64,000 nucleotides of DNA, taken from the NCBI GenBank assembly GCA_032622095.1, contig CP136066.1:204622978-204686977 (forward strand). The letters are read 5' to 3'. The translations under genes and the position numbers were made by a program. The notes under the pieces are model-generated. The model saw nothing but the letters and a program-made list of their open reading frames with translations. It searched no databases and was not told the DNA's origin. This DNA comes from Siphonodentalium dalli (lineage: Eukaryota; Mollusca; Scaphopoda; Gadilida; Siphonodentaliidae). Of this stretch, positions 1 to 10,759 are shown in pieces (positions within the stretch are counted from its first letter, which is position 1; each line of letters starts with the position of its first letter).

Positions 1-67
1 ACATCAGAGAAATGGCGAGGTTACGGTAGTCTCCAGAAAGATCGGAGTGAAGGTCATCTATACAATT
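1..67 (-). CDS. Annexin module M5 exon b, cut by the window edge
   Basis: The first 67 nt of the exon read NCIDDLHSDLSGDYRNLAIS and then LM. The acceptor is ttcag. The rest of the exon, and whatever modules follow, lie to the left of the window. Confidence 0.87.
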
Positions 68-263
68 CTGAAATTTATCAAGCGATTTAGCACTACAAGC
101 TGTACAGGTACATAACAGTGTGGATCAAAAATCAGAATGTCATACAAAAAAAACTTAAATTTAAATTTCAATCTTTATCTGAGTTGATGACCCATTTAGA
201 TATTTCAAGGAGCATACATTTAAGTAGGAAATTAGAATATGCCCTTACACATTAAAGAACCTA

Positions 264-970
264 CCTGTTTGTATTTGTCTTGGTATTAAATAGAATGCTA
301 ACCTGTTTGTATTTGTCTTGGTATTAAATAGAATGCTAACCTGTTTGTATTTGTCTTGGTATTTAATAGAATGCTAACCTGTTTGTATTTGTCTTGGTAT
401 TAAATAGAATGCTAACCTGTTTGTATTTATCTTGGTAATAAATAGAATGCTAACCTGTTTGTATTTGTCTTGGTATTAAATAGAATGCAAACCTGTTTGT
501 ATTTGTCTTGGTATTAAATAGAATGCTAACCTGTTTGTATTTGTCTTGGTATTAAATAGAATGCTAACCTGTTTGTATTTGTCTTGGTATTTAATAGAAT
601 GCTAACCTGTTTGTATTTGTCTTGGTATTAAATAGAATGCTAACCTGTTTGTATTTGTCTTGGTATTAAATAGAATGCTAACCTGTTTGTATTTATCTTG
701 GTAATAAATAGAATGCTAACCTGTTTGTATTTGTCTTGGTATTAAATAGAATGCTAACCTGTTTGTATTTGTCTTGGTATTAAATAGAATGCTAACCTGT
801 TTGTATTTGTCTTGGTATTAAATAGAATGCTAACCTGTTTGTATTTGTCTTGGTATTAAATAGAATGCTAACCTGTTTGTATTTGTCTTGGTATTATATA
901 GAATGCTAACCTGTTTGTATTTGTCTTGGTATTAATAGAATGCTAACCTGTTTGTATTTGTCTTGGTATT
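264..970. repeat. 38-bp minisatellite across the M5 exon a donor (about 18 units)
   Basis: Units read cctgtttgtatttgtcttgg and then tattaaatagaatgctaa on the plus strand. On the coding strand each unit carries the last 23 bases of exon a (AATACCAAGACAAATACAAA then CAG) followed by donor GTTAGC. Single-base and one-base-deleted variants occur. Confidence 0.95.
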
Positions 971-1377
971 TCTCCCTGATGTTTTGTCTCTGAGAGTTAT
1001 TGTTCCTGGATATGACATCTATAATAGTATCCTCATCAGTTCCCAGCCCCTTCATAGCTTTATACAGCTTATCCCAGTCCTCATTAGAATCATCCGGCTT
1101 CTCATCCGCCTTCTCTTCTTCTTTCTTTTGTTCCTGGTTTTGTTCCTTCTCTTGTTTGTCCTTTTTATCATCCTTCTTTCCTTTTGGTGACTTTTCTCGT
1201 TTCTTGTCCTTTTCTTCATCTTTGTCCTTTTTCTTGTCTTTCTCTTTCGGCTCTTCCTTTTGTTGCTCAGCAGATATCGGCACGATGGCAGCAGCTGTTT
1301 GAGAATCATTTTTATCTTCCTTTTTGTCAGGAGATTTTTCTTTCTTTGGAGATTTCTTCACATCTCTTTCCGGTATT
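948..1377 (-). CDS. Annexin module M5 exon a (KE-rich linker and repeat 1 first half)
   Basis: The 430-nt exon encodes 143 residues. The linker starts IPERDVKKSPKKEKSPDKKE, has an uncharged patch (SQTAAAIVPISAEQQ) and then KE-rich sequence ending EKADEKPDDSNE. Repeat 1 then matches the other modules (DWDKLYKAMKGLGTDED). The acceptor is ctag. The donor CAG|gttagc is copied about 18 times in the following array. Confidence 0.88.
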
Positions 1378-1407
1378 CTAGAGAACAAATAAAAAAAAAT
1401 ATTTTAA

Positions 1408-1660
1408 CGCTTTCATGACACGAGCAGCGCTGGTGCAGCATTAAAGATCCTGTGCCAGTACATTCTCTTATATATGCAAATCTCCCATAGGAGCCTCACA
1501 TATATATGAGAATCCACTGGCTAATACAAGGTTAAGGTTAATATTGTTAGGCCAATGTATTCTCTTGTAGTCTCTCCCTATTGGAGACTCACATAAAAAA
1601 AGAGAATGCATTGGCACAGGGTTTTCACAAAATTGCAGGAAGCTCCAGTCATGGAAGGGT
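1408..1660. mobile_element. Decayed TTAA-2 MITE
   Basis: The left end is TTAA then CGCTTTCATGAC, and the right end is GTCATGGAAGGGT. Inside are two damaged copies of the inverted module starting GCCAATG(C/T)ATTCTCTT. It lies 30 bp upstream of the M5 exon a acceptor. Confidence 0.65.
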
Positions 1661-1977
1661 CAATCAGGGTCCAGTCTAGAGAATTCAAATTGGGAGAACT
1701 CTCTTCTCCCTATTAGATTAAATGGGAGAAATGGATCAGGGAGAAGTCATAAATGCTGAAGTTCAATTTACTCCTTAATATCTCCTTTATGTGATCCAAC
1801 AAGTATTATGCAATACAAGAGACCATTTATAATACCAATATAATGAGTAAGTACCCCAGTATAGTCAATAAATACACTTCAAATATGCTGTTTTGAAATA
1901 TGCAAATTGGTATATGAGAGAGGTCACTTTTCCTTAGGACAATAATAGGGAGAAGTGGCACAATTTAGTGAAAAGAT

Positions 1978-2352
1978 GTCTCCCAAGTCACCCTCTTGAC
2001 AGGTCCCTGTCTCCCAAGTCACCCTCTTGACAGGTCCCTGTCTCCCAAGTCGCCCTCTAGGCTAGTCCCTGTCTCCCAAGTCGCCCTCTAGGCTGGTCCC
2101 TGTCTCCCAAGTCGCCCTCTAGGCTGGTCCCTGTCTCCCAAGTCACCCTCTTGACAGGTCCCTGTCTCCCAAGTCGCCCTCTAGGCTGGTCCCTGTCTCC
2201 CAAGTCGCCCTCTAGGCTGGTCCCTGTCTCCCAAGTCACCCTCTAGGCTGGTCCCTGTCTCCCAAGTCACCCTCTAGACTGGTCCCTGTCTCCCAAGTCG
2301 CCCTCTAGGCTGGTCCCTGTCTCCCAAGTCGCCCTCTAGGCTGGTCCCTGTC
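1978..2352. repeat. 31-bp minisatellite (about 12 units)
   Basis: The unit begins GTCTCCCAAGTCGCCCTCTA and continues GGCTGGTCCCT, with a CACCCTCTTGACA variant. It is GC-rich compared with its surroundings and lies inside the intron between M4 exon h and M5 exon a. Confidence 0.93.
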
Positions 2353-2687
2353 TAGAACCCTTTCTATACTAAATGAATTCTCCAACTCAGTTATAAAAGT
2401 ATAAATTGAAATGGTCTATTATTTATCTGGATGGGTATTCAGGAAAGATCGGAAATTTACTTTTTAATTTTCTTTTAAACAGCCTGGTCAAACATTTTTG
2501 CAAAATTTTCTGTTAGAAATATTGGATTTGAATAACGAAAATGATTTGTTTTGGTTTCTAGACTATGTTTTCCAGATTTTGAAAAATAAAATAAAAAATT
2601 AGACTCCCTCTGTCACCTATAAATTGAGATCTAATTGCCTGATAATGCAGATATTTAAATTTAATGGCATTACAGAGTAACACTTAC

Positions 2688-2809
2688 TTGTCGCCAATAA
2701 CAGCCAGCAGTAGTTTCCTGTAATCTCCACTCGTTTCCGATTTTATTTCTTTTATCACATTCTTCTCATGGAGTTCCTCATATTTAGCACCAACTGCTGG
2801 AAGATCCTT
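2688..2809 (-). CDS. Annexin module M4 exon h (repeat 4 end, module border)
   Basis: The 122-nt exon reads KDLPAVGAKYEELHEKNV to LLLAVIGD and then AA|gtaagt. Tyr replaces the Phe of the other three copies; otherwise it is almost unchanged. Confidence 0.9.
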
Positions 2810-3005
2810 CTGGAAGACAGTGAAACAGTTACTTTTGTCAAACCGTCTGGATAACTTATAATTAGCGACTATGAGAGGGTGTCACCGCACTACCCTATGA
2901 ATCCTGAATACCAGGAGGGGTAAATCTTGTGTAACGGTTAAGAAAATATTGAATACAAGTCAGCTATTTCTGAAGTAGTGTCCATAACTTCAACACATCA
3001 AGATA

Positions 3006-3370
3006 GAGACTGAATTACAGTAATGTCCTAATTAATCAACTCCTTATGTAAGAGACTGAATTATAATAATGCCCTAATTAATCGACTCCTTACGTAAGAG
3101 ACTGAATTACAGCAATGCCCTAATTAATCGACTCCTTATGTAAGAGACTGAATTACAGTAATGCCCTAATTAATCGACTCCTTATGTAATGGACTGAATT
3201 ACAGTAATGCCCTAATTAATCGACTCCTTATGTAAGAGACTGAATTACAGTAATGCCCTAATTAATCGACTCCTTATGTAAGAGACTGAATTACAGTAAT
3301 GCCCTAATTAATCGACTCCTTATGTAAGAGACTGAATTACAGTAATGCCCTAATTAATCGACTCCTTAAC
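3006..3370. repeat. 46-bp minisatellite built from a MITE end (about 7.5 units)
   Basis: The unit starts CAGTAATGCCCTAATTAATC and continues GACTCCTTA, which is the terminal sequence of the TA-1 foldback MITE, plus about 17 bases (tgtaagagactgaatta). The array runs into a whole TA-1 element at 3,340. Confidence 0.9.
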
Positions 3371-3516
3371 CACAGCAGAATTATGGGTAACTTTTCAGGA
3401 TTTAGTCAGGGAGAGCTTTCCAATGAATGGCAATAAGCCATATTTCCGACTAAATCCTGAAAAAATTACCCATAATTCTGCTGTGGTTAAGGGGTCGATG
3501 ACTTAGGGCATTACTG
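3340..3516. mobile_element. TA-1 foldback MITE (mariner-like)
   Basis: The ends are CAGTAATGCCC and GGGCATTACTG, flanked by TA on both sides (3,338-3,339 and 3,517-3,518). The body is nearly a complete palindrome, with arms containing CCACAGCAGAATTATGGGTA. TA duplication and CAGT ends suggest the Tc1/mariner superfamily. Confidence 0.75.
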
Positions 3517-3589
3517 TACACTAAAATATGTCATTAATAAAATAATTAGCAACTTGATGCTATAAAAGCTGAGTACAAGCCTTGTTGCT

Positions 3590-4709
3590 GAATCCTAAGT
3601 ACCAGTTAACAGAGTGGTATGAATCCTGAGTACCAGTTAACAGAGGGGTATGAATCCTGAGTACCAGTTAACAGAGGGATATTAATCCTGAGTACCAGTT
3701 AACAGAGGGATATTAATCTTAAGTACCGGTTAAAATGGGCATATTAATCCTAAGTACCAGTTAACAGAGTGGTATGAATCCTGAGTACCAGTTAACAGAG
3801 TGGTATGAATCCTGAGTACCAGTTAACAGAGGGTTATGAATCCTAAGTACCAGTTAACAGAGTGGTATGAATCCTGAGTACCTGTTAACAGAGGGGTATG
3901 CATCCTAAGTACCAGTTAACAGAGGGGTATGAATCCTGAGTACCAGCTAACAGAGGGGTATGAATCCTGAGTACCAATTAACAGAGAGGTAAGAATCGCG
4001 AGTACCAGTTAACAGAGGGGTATGAATCCTGAGTACCAGCTAACAGAGGGATATTAATCCTGAGTACCAGTTAACAGAGGGGTATGAATCCTGAGTACCA
4101 GTTAACAGAGGGGTATGAATCCTGAGTACCAATTAACAGAGGGGTATGAATCCTGAGTACCAGCTAACAGAGGGGTATGAATCCTGAGTACCAATTAACA
4201 GAGAGGTATGAATCGCGAGTACCAGTTAACAGAGGGGTATGAATCCTGAGTACCAGCTAACAGAGGGATATTAATCCTGAGTACCAGTTAACAGAGGGGT
4301 ATGAATCCTGAGTACCAGCTGACAGAGGGGTATTAATCCTGCGTACCAGCTAACAGAGGGGTATGAATCCTGAGTACCAGTTAACAGAGGGGTATGAATC
4401 CTGAGTACCAGTTAACAGAGGGATATTAATCCTAAGTACCAGTTAACAGAGGGGTATGAATCCTGAGTACCAGTTAACAGAGGGATATTAATCCTGAGTA
4501 CCAGTTAACAGAGGGGCATGAATCCTGAGTACCAGTTAACAGAGGGGTATGAATCCTGAGTACCAGTTAACAGAGGGGTATGAATCCTGAGTACCAGTTA
4601 ACAGAGGGGCATGAATCCTGAGTACCAGTTAACAGAGGGGTATGAATCCTGAGTACCAGTTAACAGAGGGGTATGAATCCTGAGTACCAGTTAACAGAGG
4701 GGTATGAAT
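3590..4709. repeat. 31-bp minisatellite (about 36 units)
   Basis: The unit begins TATGAATCCTGAGTACCAGT and continues TAACAGAGGGG. It lies in the intron between M4 exons g and h. The same family recurs in another intron at 6,255-6,587. Confidence 0.95.
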
Positions 4710-4833
4710 GAGAGCTTTCCGATGAATTGCATGATTTCCGATGAATGGCAACAAGCCATATTTCCAACTAAATCCTGAAAAGTTACCCATAATTCTGCTT
4801 TGGTTAAGAGGTCGATTACTTAGAGCATTACTG
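4710..4833. mobile_element. TA-1 foldback MITE, right half only
   Basis: The sequence from gagagctttccgatgaa to GAGCATTACTG is one arm of TA-1. The left arm is replaced by the 31-bp minisatellite. Confidence 0.7.
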
Positions 4834-4846
4834 TATTGACACTTAC

Positions 4847-4959
4847 TTCCTCCCTTGAAACCACGACTCTTGACAGTAGGTCTTCTTTTGTACCCAGACC
4901 TTGGAAGGAATCTTGAAGCTTGTTAGCATAGTGAGCTGGCTTGTCATCATTAAGTTTTA
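4847..4959 (-). CDS. Annexin module M4 exon g (repeat 4 first half)
   Basis: The 113-nt exon starts LKLNDDKPAHYANKLQDSFQ and continues GLGTKEDLLSRVVVSREE. The GxGT loop is intact. It has a cag acceptor and a GAGGAA|gtaagt donor. A half-copy of a foldback MITE ends 14 bp past the donor. Confidence 0.9.
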
Positions 4960-5306
4960 CTGCAAAAAAAAAGACATGTAATTAATATGTGAGTCATGTC
5001 AGTTACCAAAGAATATATTTAAGAAAAAACAATCGGTCATCAATATTAGTTGACAACACAATCATTGTCTTATAGTCGTGATCATGTGATTAGAATGCAT
5101 GGTAATTTTCATTGACTGTATATAAGTCTATGTAACTATACCAGATATCAAGATGCCCCCAATAATGTGCAAAATCCAATGAAAAGAGACATTTTCATGA
5201 AATGTGACTTAACAGCAACATCGACTCGGCAATACAAACTATAAATCTCAATGCAAATCTAACACGCGATTTTAGAAAATGATGATCCTATCAAACAATC
5301 ATGCAT
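4960..5306. other. Intron stretch, nothing recognised
   Basis: This is ordinary AT-rich intron sequence between M4 exon g and the 37-bp array. No coding match, repeat or RNA gene is seen. Confidence 0.5.
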
Positions 5307-5787
5307 ATAGAATGCAATGGGAGGCTGCGGACACACGCACAATACAGAATGCAATGGGAGGCCATGGATACATGCACAATACAGAATGCAATGGGAGGCC
5401 ATGCACAATAAAGAATGCAATGGGAGGCTGTGGATACACGCACAATACAGAATGCATTGGGAGGCCATGGATACACGCACAATACAGAATGCATTGGGAG
5501 GCTGTGGATACACGCACAATACAGAATGCAATGGGAGGCCATGGATACACGCACAATACAGAATGCAATGGGAGGCCGTGGATACACGCACAATACAGAA
5601 TGCAATTGGAGGCTGTGGATACACGCACAATACAGAATGCAATGGGAGGCCGTGGATACACGCACAATACAGAATGCAATGGGAGGCCGTGGATACACGC
5701 ACAATACAGAATGCAATGGGAGGCCGTGGATACACACACAATACAGAATGCAATGGGAGGCCGTGGATACACGCACAATGCAGAATT
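5307..5787. repeat. 37-bp minisatellite (about 13 units)
   Basis: The unit begins TACAGAATGCAATGGGAGGC and continues CGTGGATACACGCACAA. It lies in the intron between M4 exons f and g, 128 bp from the exon f donor. Because 37 is not a multiple of three and the unit has few stops, several frames on both strands stay open; these are not genes. Confidence 0.95.
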
Positions 5788-5914
5788 AATACCTCACGTG
5801 TGTATAGCTTATGTATATATGCTGTCCATACAGGCATGAGTAAAATACACAAGCTTCATACATCTCGCGTCGTCTTTTAATGAAGACCTCCATAATTATC
5901 AAAACAATACTTAC

Positions 5915-5990
5915 ACAGTGATGAATACGCATCCTTTAATTCTCCTTTGTAACATAATGGTATATTATCTTCAATGGTAGCACCACTCAA
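5915..5990 (-). CDS. Annexin module M4 exon f (repeat 3 second half)
   Basis: The 76-nt exon encodes LSGATIEDNIPLCYKGELKD and continues AYSSL plus T. It has a cag acceptor and a CTGT|gtaagt donor. T plus TA of exon g makes Leu. Confidence 0.87.
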
Positions 5991-6254
5991 CTGAAAAACA
6001 TCAATTGGATATTCACTGAAGAGATACAGATAGAAAGCATAATTCAGGAGGGATACCCATTTTTTTTTTAGAAACGGCCATACTAAAATATGGAATACAT
6101 ACTTTTACACTATATATCATAGTTTTCACAAATTTCCTGAAGTAGTATCCATAATTTCAACAGATCAAGAGGTTTTTAGACTGAATTACATCCAAATATG
6201 TCATATCGGTTTGGAAAATAATCAAAATTTGTAACTTTGTGCTATAAGTTAAAT

Positions 6255-7014
6255 TGGGCATATGAATACTGGGTATCTGTTAACAGAGGGGTATGAATCC
6301 TGGGTACCTTTTAACAGAGGGGTATGAATCCTGGGTACCTTTTAACAGAGGGGTATGAATACTGGTTATCTGTTAACAGAGGGGTATGAATCCTGGGTAC
6401 TTTTTAACAGAGGGGTATGAATCCTGGGTTAACAGAGGGGTATGAATACTGGGTATCTGTTAACAGAGGAGTATGAATCCCGGGTACCTGTTAACAGAGG
6501 AGTATGAATCCCGGGTACCTGTTAACAGAGGGGTATGAATCCCGGATACCTGTTAACAGAGGAGTATGAATCCCAGGTACCTGTTAACCCTTTACCCAAC
6601 AAACCGGCCAAAACTGGCCAAATAAAGCTTCAACAGCCTAAAATATCTTCGGTCTGTCTCAATAAAACCATACAAATATGGATATCATTGGAATCGGCTC
6701 ATTGACCACATTGTGATGGTTACAGTTATACCCTGTGCCAATGCATTCTCTTATATATGCGAGTCAACCATAGGTCGCCTCGCATATATAAGAGAATGCA
6801 TTGGCCTAAAAAAAATCTTTTTTTAACACTTTTTACCATTTTTTCTTACATTCTTTAACAATTTTATAATTTTTAATGTGTTAAGCCAATGCATTCTCTT
6901 ATATATGCGAGGCGACCTATGGTCGACTCGCATTTATATAAGAGAATGCATTGGCCCAGGGCCCTTCTGTTGGGTAAAGGGTTAACAGAGGGGTATGAAT
7001 CCCGCGTACAGCCT
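6255..7014. repeat. 31-bp minisatellite split by a MITE
   Basis: About ten units of the TATGAATCC(T/C)GGGTACCTGT type lie at 6,255-6,587, with one more unit at 6,982-7,014 on the other side of the inserted TTAA-1 element. It is related to the 3,590-4,709 array. Confidence 0.9.
6588..6981. mobile_element. TTAA-1 MITE (piggyBac-like), inserted in a minisatellite unit
   Basis: The element is 394 bp with ends CCCTTTACCCAACA in inverted orientation, flanked by TTAA at 6,584-6,587 and 6,982-6,985. The uninterrupted neighbouring units read CTGTTAACAGAGG, so the TTAA duplication is directly visible. Two copies of the 68-bp palindromic module lie inside. There is no coding capacity. Confidence 0.88.
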
Positions 7015-7064
7015 GAAAATGGCCTGAATCCTGACACCTTCATGCAGAACCCATCGATGCTTAC

Positions 7065-7166
7065 CTCTTTGTATTTTTCAAACACCTGTTTTCGTTGTTC
7101 AGGATTATTCTTTGTGAGCACTTCTCTTAGAGCTTTATCCTTTGTATTGATTTGAGTTTTCTCGTC
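7065..7166 (-). CDS. Annexin module M4 exon e (repeat 3 first half)
   Basis: The 102-nt exon starts DEKTQINTKDKALREVLTKN and ends VFEKYKE, with a cag acceptor and an AAAGAG|gtaagc donor. INTKDK replaces the calcium loop of repeat 3. Confidence 0.89.
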
Positions 7167-7478
7167 CTGTAATGGAATTTAGTGAGACTAGTTTGCCTGT
7201 CATTTGCAGATTGAGGTTTCCAGAGGGTGAATTTAGTGACGCTATCCCACATAGCAGATATAATCACTATTCAAAATCGAAGGACTGGCTTCTGTTTGTG
7301 ACTTGCAGAGGTATACAGGTAATTCTTTGTAAAAATATTGATTGCAACAGTTTTACTATCAGATTGATCATTCTGTCCTTGGGGAATATACCTTGGATTC
7401 TGATCATGAATATAATGTCTGTAACAAGGTCCAGATCATAGAAATCACACCCAACCTAGACCTGATTATTGACAACTA

Positions 7479-7691
7479 CAGTAATACTGTAATTAATCGA
7501 CTCCTTAAACACAGCAGAATTATGGGTAACTTTTTAGGATTTAGTCGGAAATATGGCTTGTTGCCATTCATCGGAAAGCTCTCCCCGAGAGCTTTCCGAT
7601 GAATGGCAACAAGCCATATTTCCGACTAAATCCTGAAAAGTTACCCATAATTCTGCTGTGTTTAAGGAGTCGATTAATTACAGCATTACTG
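7479..7691. mobile_element. TA-1 foldback MITE
   Basis: This is a 213-bp near-perfect palindrome with ends CAGTAATACTGTAATTAATC and ...GCATTACTG, flanked by TA. The arms meet in CTCTCCCCGAGAG. Confidence 0.8.
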
Positions 7692-7794
7692 TATCTACTA
7701 AAATGATCATGTTAATTTCTTATCGTAGAAATATATTTTCCATGCAGCAAGTTTGTTAATTCCACTAATTTTTCTGCATAGCATCCACCACCTA

Positions 7795-8419
7795 CTTATA
7801 AATTCAGTGACCAATGCCTACCATATAAATTCAGTGACCAATGCCCCCTTATAAATTCAGCTATACCAACGCCTACCTTATAAATTCAGCTACCAATGCC
7901 TACCTTATCAATTCAGCTACCAACGCCTACCTTATCAATTCAGCTACCAATGCCTACCATATAAATTCAGTGACCAATGCCCCCTTATAAATTCAGCTAT
8001 ACCAACACCTACCTTATAAATTCAGCTACCAATGCCTACCTTATCAATTCAGCTACCAACGCCTACCTTATCAATTCAGCTACCAATGCCTACCATTTAA
8101 ATTCAGTGACCAATGCCCCCTTATAAATTCAGCTATACCAACGCCTACCTTATAAATTCAGCTACCAATGCCTACCTTATCAATTCAGCTACCAACGCCT
8201 ACCTTATCAATTCAGCTACCAATGCCTACCTTATAAATTCAGCTACCAACGTCTACCTTATAAATTCAGCTACCAATGCCCACCCTATAAATTCAGCTAC
8301 CAACGTCTACCTTATAAATTCAGCTATCAATGCCTACCTTATAAATTCAGCTACCAATGCCCACCCTATAAATTCAGCTACTAATGCCCACCTTATAATT
8401 TCAGCTACCAACGCCTACC
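7795..8419. repeat. 27-bp minisatellite ending on the M4 exon d donor (about 23 units)
   Basis: The unit is TACCAATGCCTACCTTATAA then ATTCAGC. On the coding strand it contains AATTTATAAG|GTAGGC, the last 10 bases of exon d and its donor. Variants include AACGCC and a GTGACCAATGCCCCC type that forms a higher-order block around 7,795-8,130. The unit length keeps a plus-strand frame open at 8,113-8,472; I do not call it a gene. Confidence 0.93.
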
Positions 8420-8564
8420 TTATAAATTTTCTTGGCGTCTTTCTCAGCCTGACCAGCATCCACTTTATCTGATAATTTCGGCTCATTGAGCACCGACATC
8501 AATATATCATTTAATTCTCCTTTCGTCTTCTTCTTGATATCACCAGTCATATCTTTCTTGTAAT
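8419..8564 (-). CDS. Annexin module M4 exon d (repeat 2 end, lead into repeat 3)
   Basis: The 146-nt exon starts DYKKDMTGDIKKKTKGELND and ends EKDAKKIYK, with a tag acceptor and a TATAAG|gtaggc donor. The final 10 exon bases and the donor recur in the adjoining 27-bp array. The intron reads GTA GGC GTT GGT AGC TGA in frame, so non-splicing would terminate the chain. Confidence 0.89.
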
Positions 8565-8719
8565 CTAATGAACATTGAAACAAAAATATTAGACATGGAT
8601 TGCAAAATATTTATTTATGGATACTGAGAGAATAAAACGAATCTCGAAATGATTTATATATATCTGCATTTCCTTAAGATTTGATTTATTCCTCTGAACC
8701 CTGAGGTTCAAGACGAAAG

Positions 8720-8907
8720 CTGTGCTATTGCAGCATTAAAGATCCTATGCCAGTGCATTCTCTTATATATTCGAGTCTCCCATAAGGAGCCTCGCATGTC
8801 TAAGAAAATGCACTGGCTTAAAATGTCAAGGTAAATATTGTTAGACCAATGTATTCTCTTATATATGCGAGGTTCCCTATGGGAAACTCACATATATAAG
8901 AGAATGG
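8720..8907. mobile_element. TTAA-2 MITE remnant
   Basis: It has the inner parts of the family (tattgcagcattaaagatc, and two damaged palindromic modules starting GCCAGTGCATTCTCTTATAT and GACCAATGTATTCTCTTATA) but no clear ends. Confidence 0.5.
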
Positions 8908-9024
8908 TCGTTTTGTTACAACAAAAATGCCATTATTAAAATATTTTACAATAAATATGTTTTTTAATGGCTTTTCTTCCATTTGTTCAGTCCAAGAATA
9001 ATCATGTGTCTGCCTCATTCAATC

Positions 9025-9479
9025 CAGCCTGATTATAGTGTGTCTGTCAATCGCAGAATGAGGTCCCCAAAGGGTGAATTTAGTGATGCTAGCGGGATAG
9101 CATCACTAAATTCACCCTCTGGGGACCTCATTGTGCTTAGGCCTCATCTTCTCTGGAAAGATTCTTTATTAACAAATTTTTATAGAAACTACTTCACTGA
9201 CTCTATTTATGTTTTAGTTTAGTTTCTCTATATCCTCAAATTGGCAGATGATACATGGCATAATCAAGTTCGCAATGGGTGTACATGTACATCACAATAT
9301 TCACCATTTGGGAACTTCAAATCTGAGTCAATATCTCCCATAGCAGATGAGGCCATAGGGAATGACGTCCTCAGAGGGTGAACTTGGTGATGCTATCACA
9401 CTATGAGGTCCCCAGATGGTGAAATTCACCCTCTGGGAACCTCATTTTGCAAATGACAGACACACTGTAATCAGGCTTG
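9025..9479. mobile_element. HAT-1 type MITE, long form
   Basis: The element is 455 bp with ends CAGCCTGATTATAGTGTGTC and CACACTGTAATCAGGCTTG. The inner inverted module is GAATGAGGTCCCC...AGGGTGAATTTAGTGATGC. Flanks (TTCAATC and TTCAAATC) are only roughly duplicated. Confidence 0.65.
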
Positions 9480-9573
9480 CTTCAAATCCAGTTGACTGGC
9501 AGTAAATTAATAACTGACTGGAAATGAAGAAGGGAAAGATTTGACTCGAAATACAAACTGAGTTATGTCATAC

Positions 9574-9607
9574 CTTCTTTGTACTTGTCTTTGACCTTTT
9601 CCAAATC
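9574..9607 (-). CDS. Annexin module M4 exon c (repeat 2 middle)
   Basis: The 34-nt exon encodes DLEKVKDKYKE plus one base. It has a cag acceptor and a GAAG|gtatga donor. Confidence 0.83.
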
Positions 9608-9811
9608 CTGGATAAAAAACAACATAAGATACAATTATGACACAAAATGCATACATCCAGATGCCATCAAAATACTCTCAATATGCGGCGAAACCTCAAA
9701 TAGATAGTTTAACATGGTTTAAGTTATAGAGCTTGTGCAATTCATCGTTGAGTATGTCATGAAAGAAAATATAGAACTATACAACTCTGTTCAAAACCAA
9801 ACATTGACGTA

Positions 9812-9925
9812 CAGTACTGCCCTAAGTAAACTAATCGACTCCATAACCACAGCAGAATTATGGGTAGGAAAGCTCTCGGCGAGAGCTTTCCAATGAATGC
9901 AACAAGCCATATTTCTGACATGAGG
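9812..9925. mobile_element. TA-1 foldback MITE, truncated
   Basis: The left arm is intact from TA then CAGTACTGCCCTAAG. The right arm stops inside and is joined to a separate small inverted repeat at 9,922-10,008 (GACATGAGGAATTATCAACC facing GGCTGACAATTCCTCATGTC). Confidence 0.6.
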
Positions 9926-10008
9926 AATTATCAACCCGAGGAAGTCAATTTCACCAAGGCCGTAGGCCGAGGTGAATATTTTCAAAGGCTGACAATTCCT
10001 CATGTCAA

Positions 10009-10759
10009 CCAAGAACAATGCGATAACTGTTTATTATATGAAATGCGCTTCGATTGGACAAGATATTGTGACGTTGAACGTCGCTGGGAAAACCTGATCT
10101 ATGTTGCAGGTCTGATAATAAATTATGTTAATCCCTGAAGTATTGAAACTGTTATTAAACTGCTGTTTCAGTAATGAGGTGAACATCGTCAAATATCTCG
10201 TTTTTTTGTTACGTTTTAACAAAGGAATTGGGGAAAGTAACTTATATATATATTTATTGCACACCCATTTGTTTATTTTTGCAAAATACAAAAGATTTCA
10301 AAACGTTTAATATAAAAAATTATGTTTTGTTCTCACCTGAGTTTCTATTTTATACGTAATTTATCAACCGAGTTCACAAAATTTGATTTGAGCCAAGGTT
10401 TATCGACGCTCAAATAGAATTTAGTGGATGAGGTTGATAAATTACATATAAAATAGAACGAGTTTGAGATACCTTTTATCACATGATCAAATGAACGCGA
10501 AGCAACACGAAGTATTCATCGAAAAGAACAATCATAAACTTCAGCAATCGCGCTAATATTACAAGTGCGTCTTACCAATAATTATGAAGCTGGTTTTGTG
10601 GGTTAATTAAGTGATAAAAAACAATTACATCAACGTCATTGGCGACATCATATCGTAATATATAGTCAACGCAATTATCTGTATTTTGGTCATGTATGCA
10701 TATTAGAATACTTTTGATTCAAACAACATATTTAAGACGACATATCAAGCAAAAGAGAA
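10009..10759. other. Intron stretch with one small foldback
   Basis: The only structure seen is an inverted repeat at 10,337-10,461, with arms containing TTTCTATTTTATACGTAATT facing AAATTACATATAAAATAGAA. The rest is unremarkable intron between M4 exons b and c. Confidence 0.45.

Noticed and set aside
5259-5880. Several long overlapping frames on both strands
   Set aside because: They come from a 37-bp tandem repeat with few stops. Different frames read the same unit, and there is no splice or start context.
6745-6810. tRNA or riboswitch-like hairpin in the palindromic modules
   Set aside because: The hairpin is a perfect inverted repeat recurring inside transposons, without tRNA arms or any conserved RNA motif.
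8113-8472. Plus-strand frame with an ATNAYLINS repeat
   Set aside because: It is the translation of the 27-bp minisatellite and runs antisense into annexin exon d.
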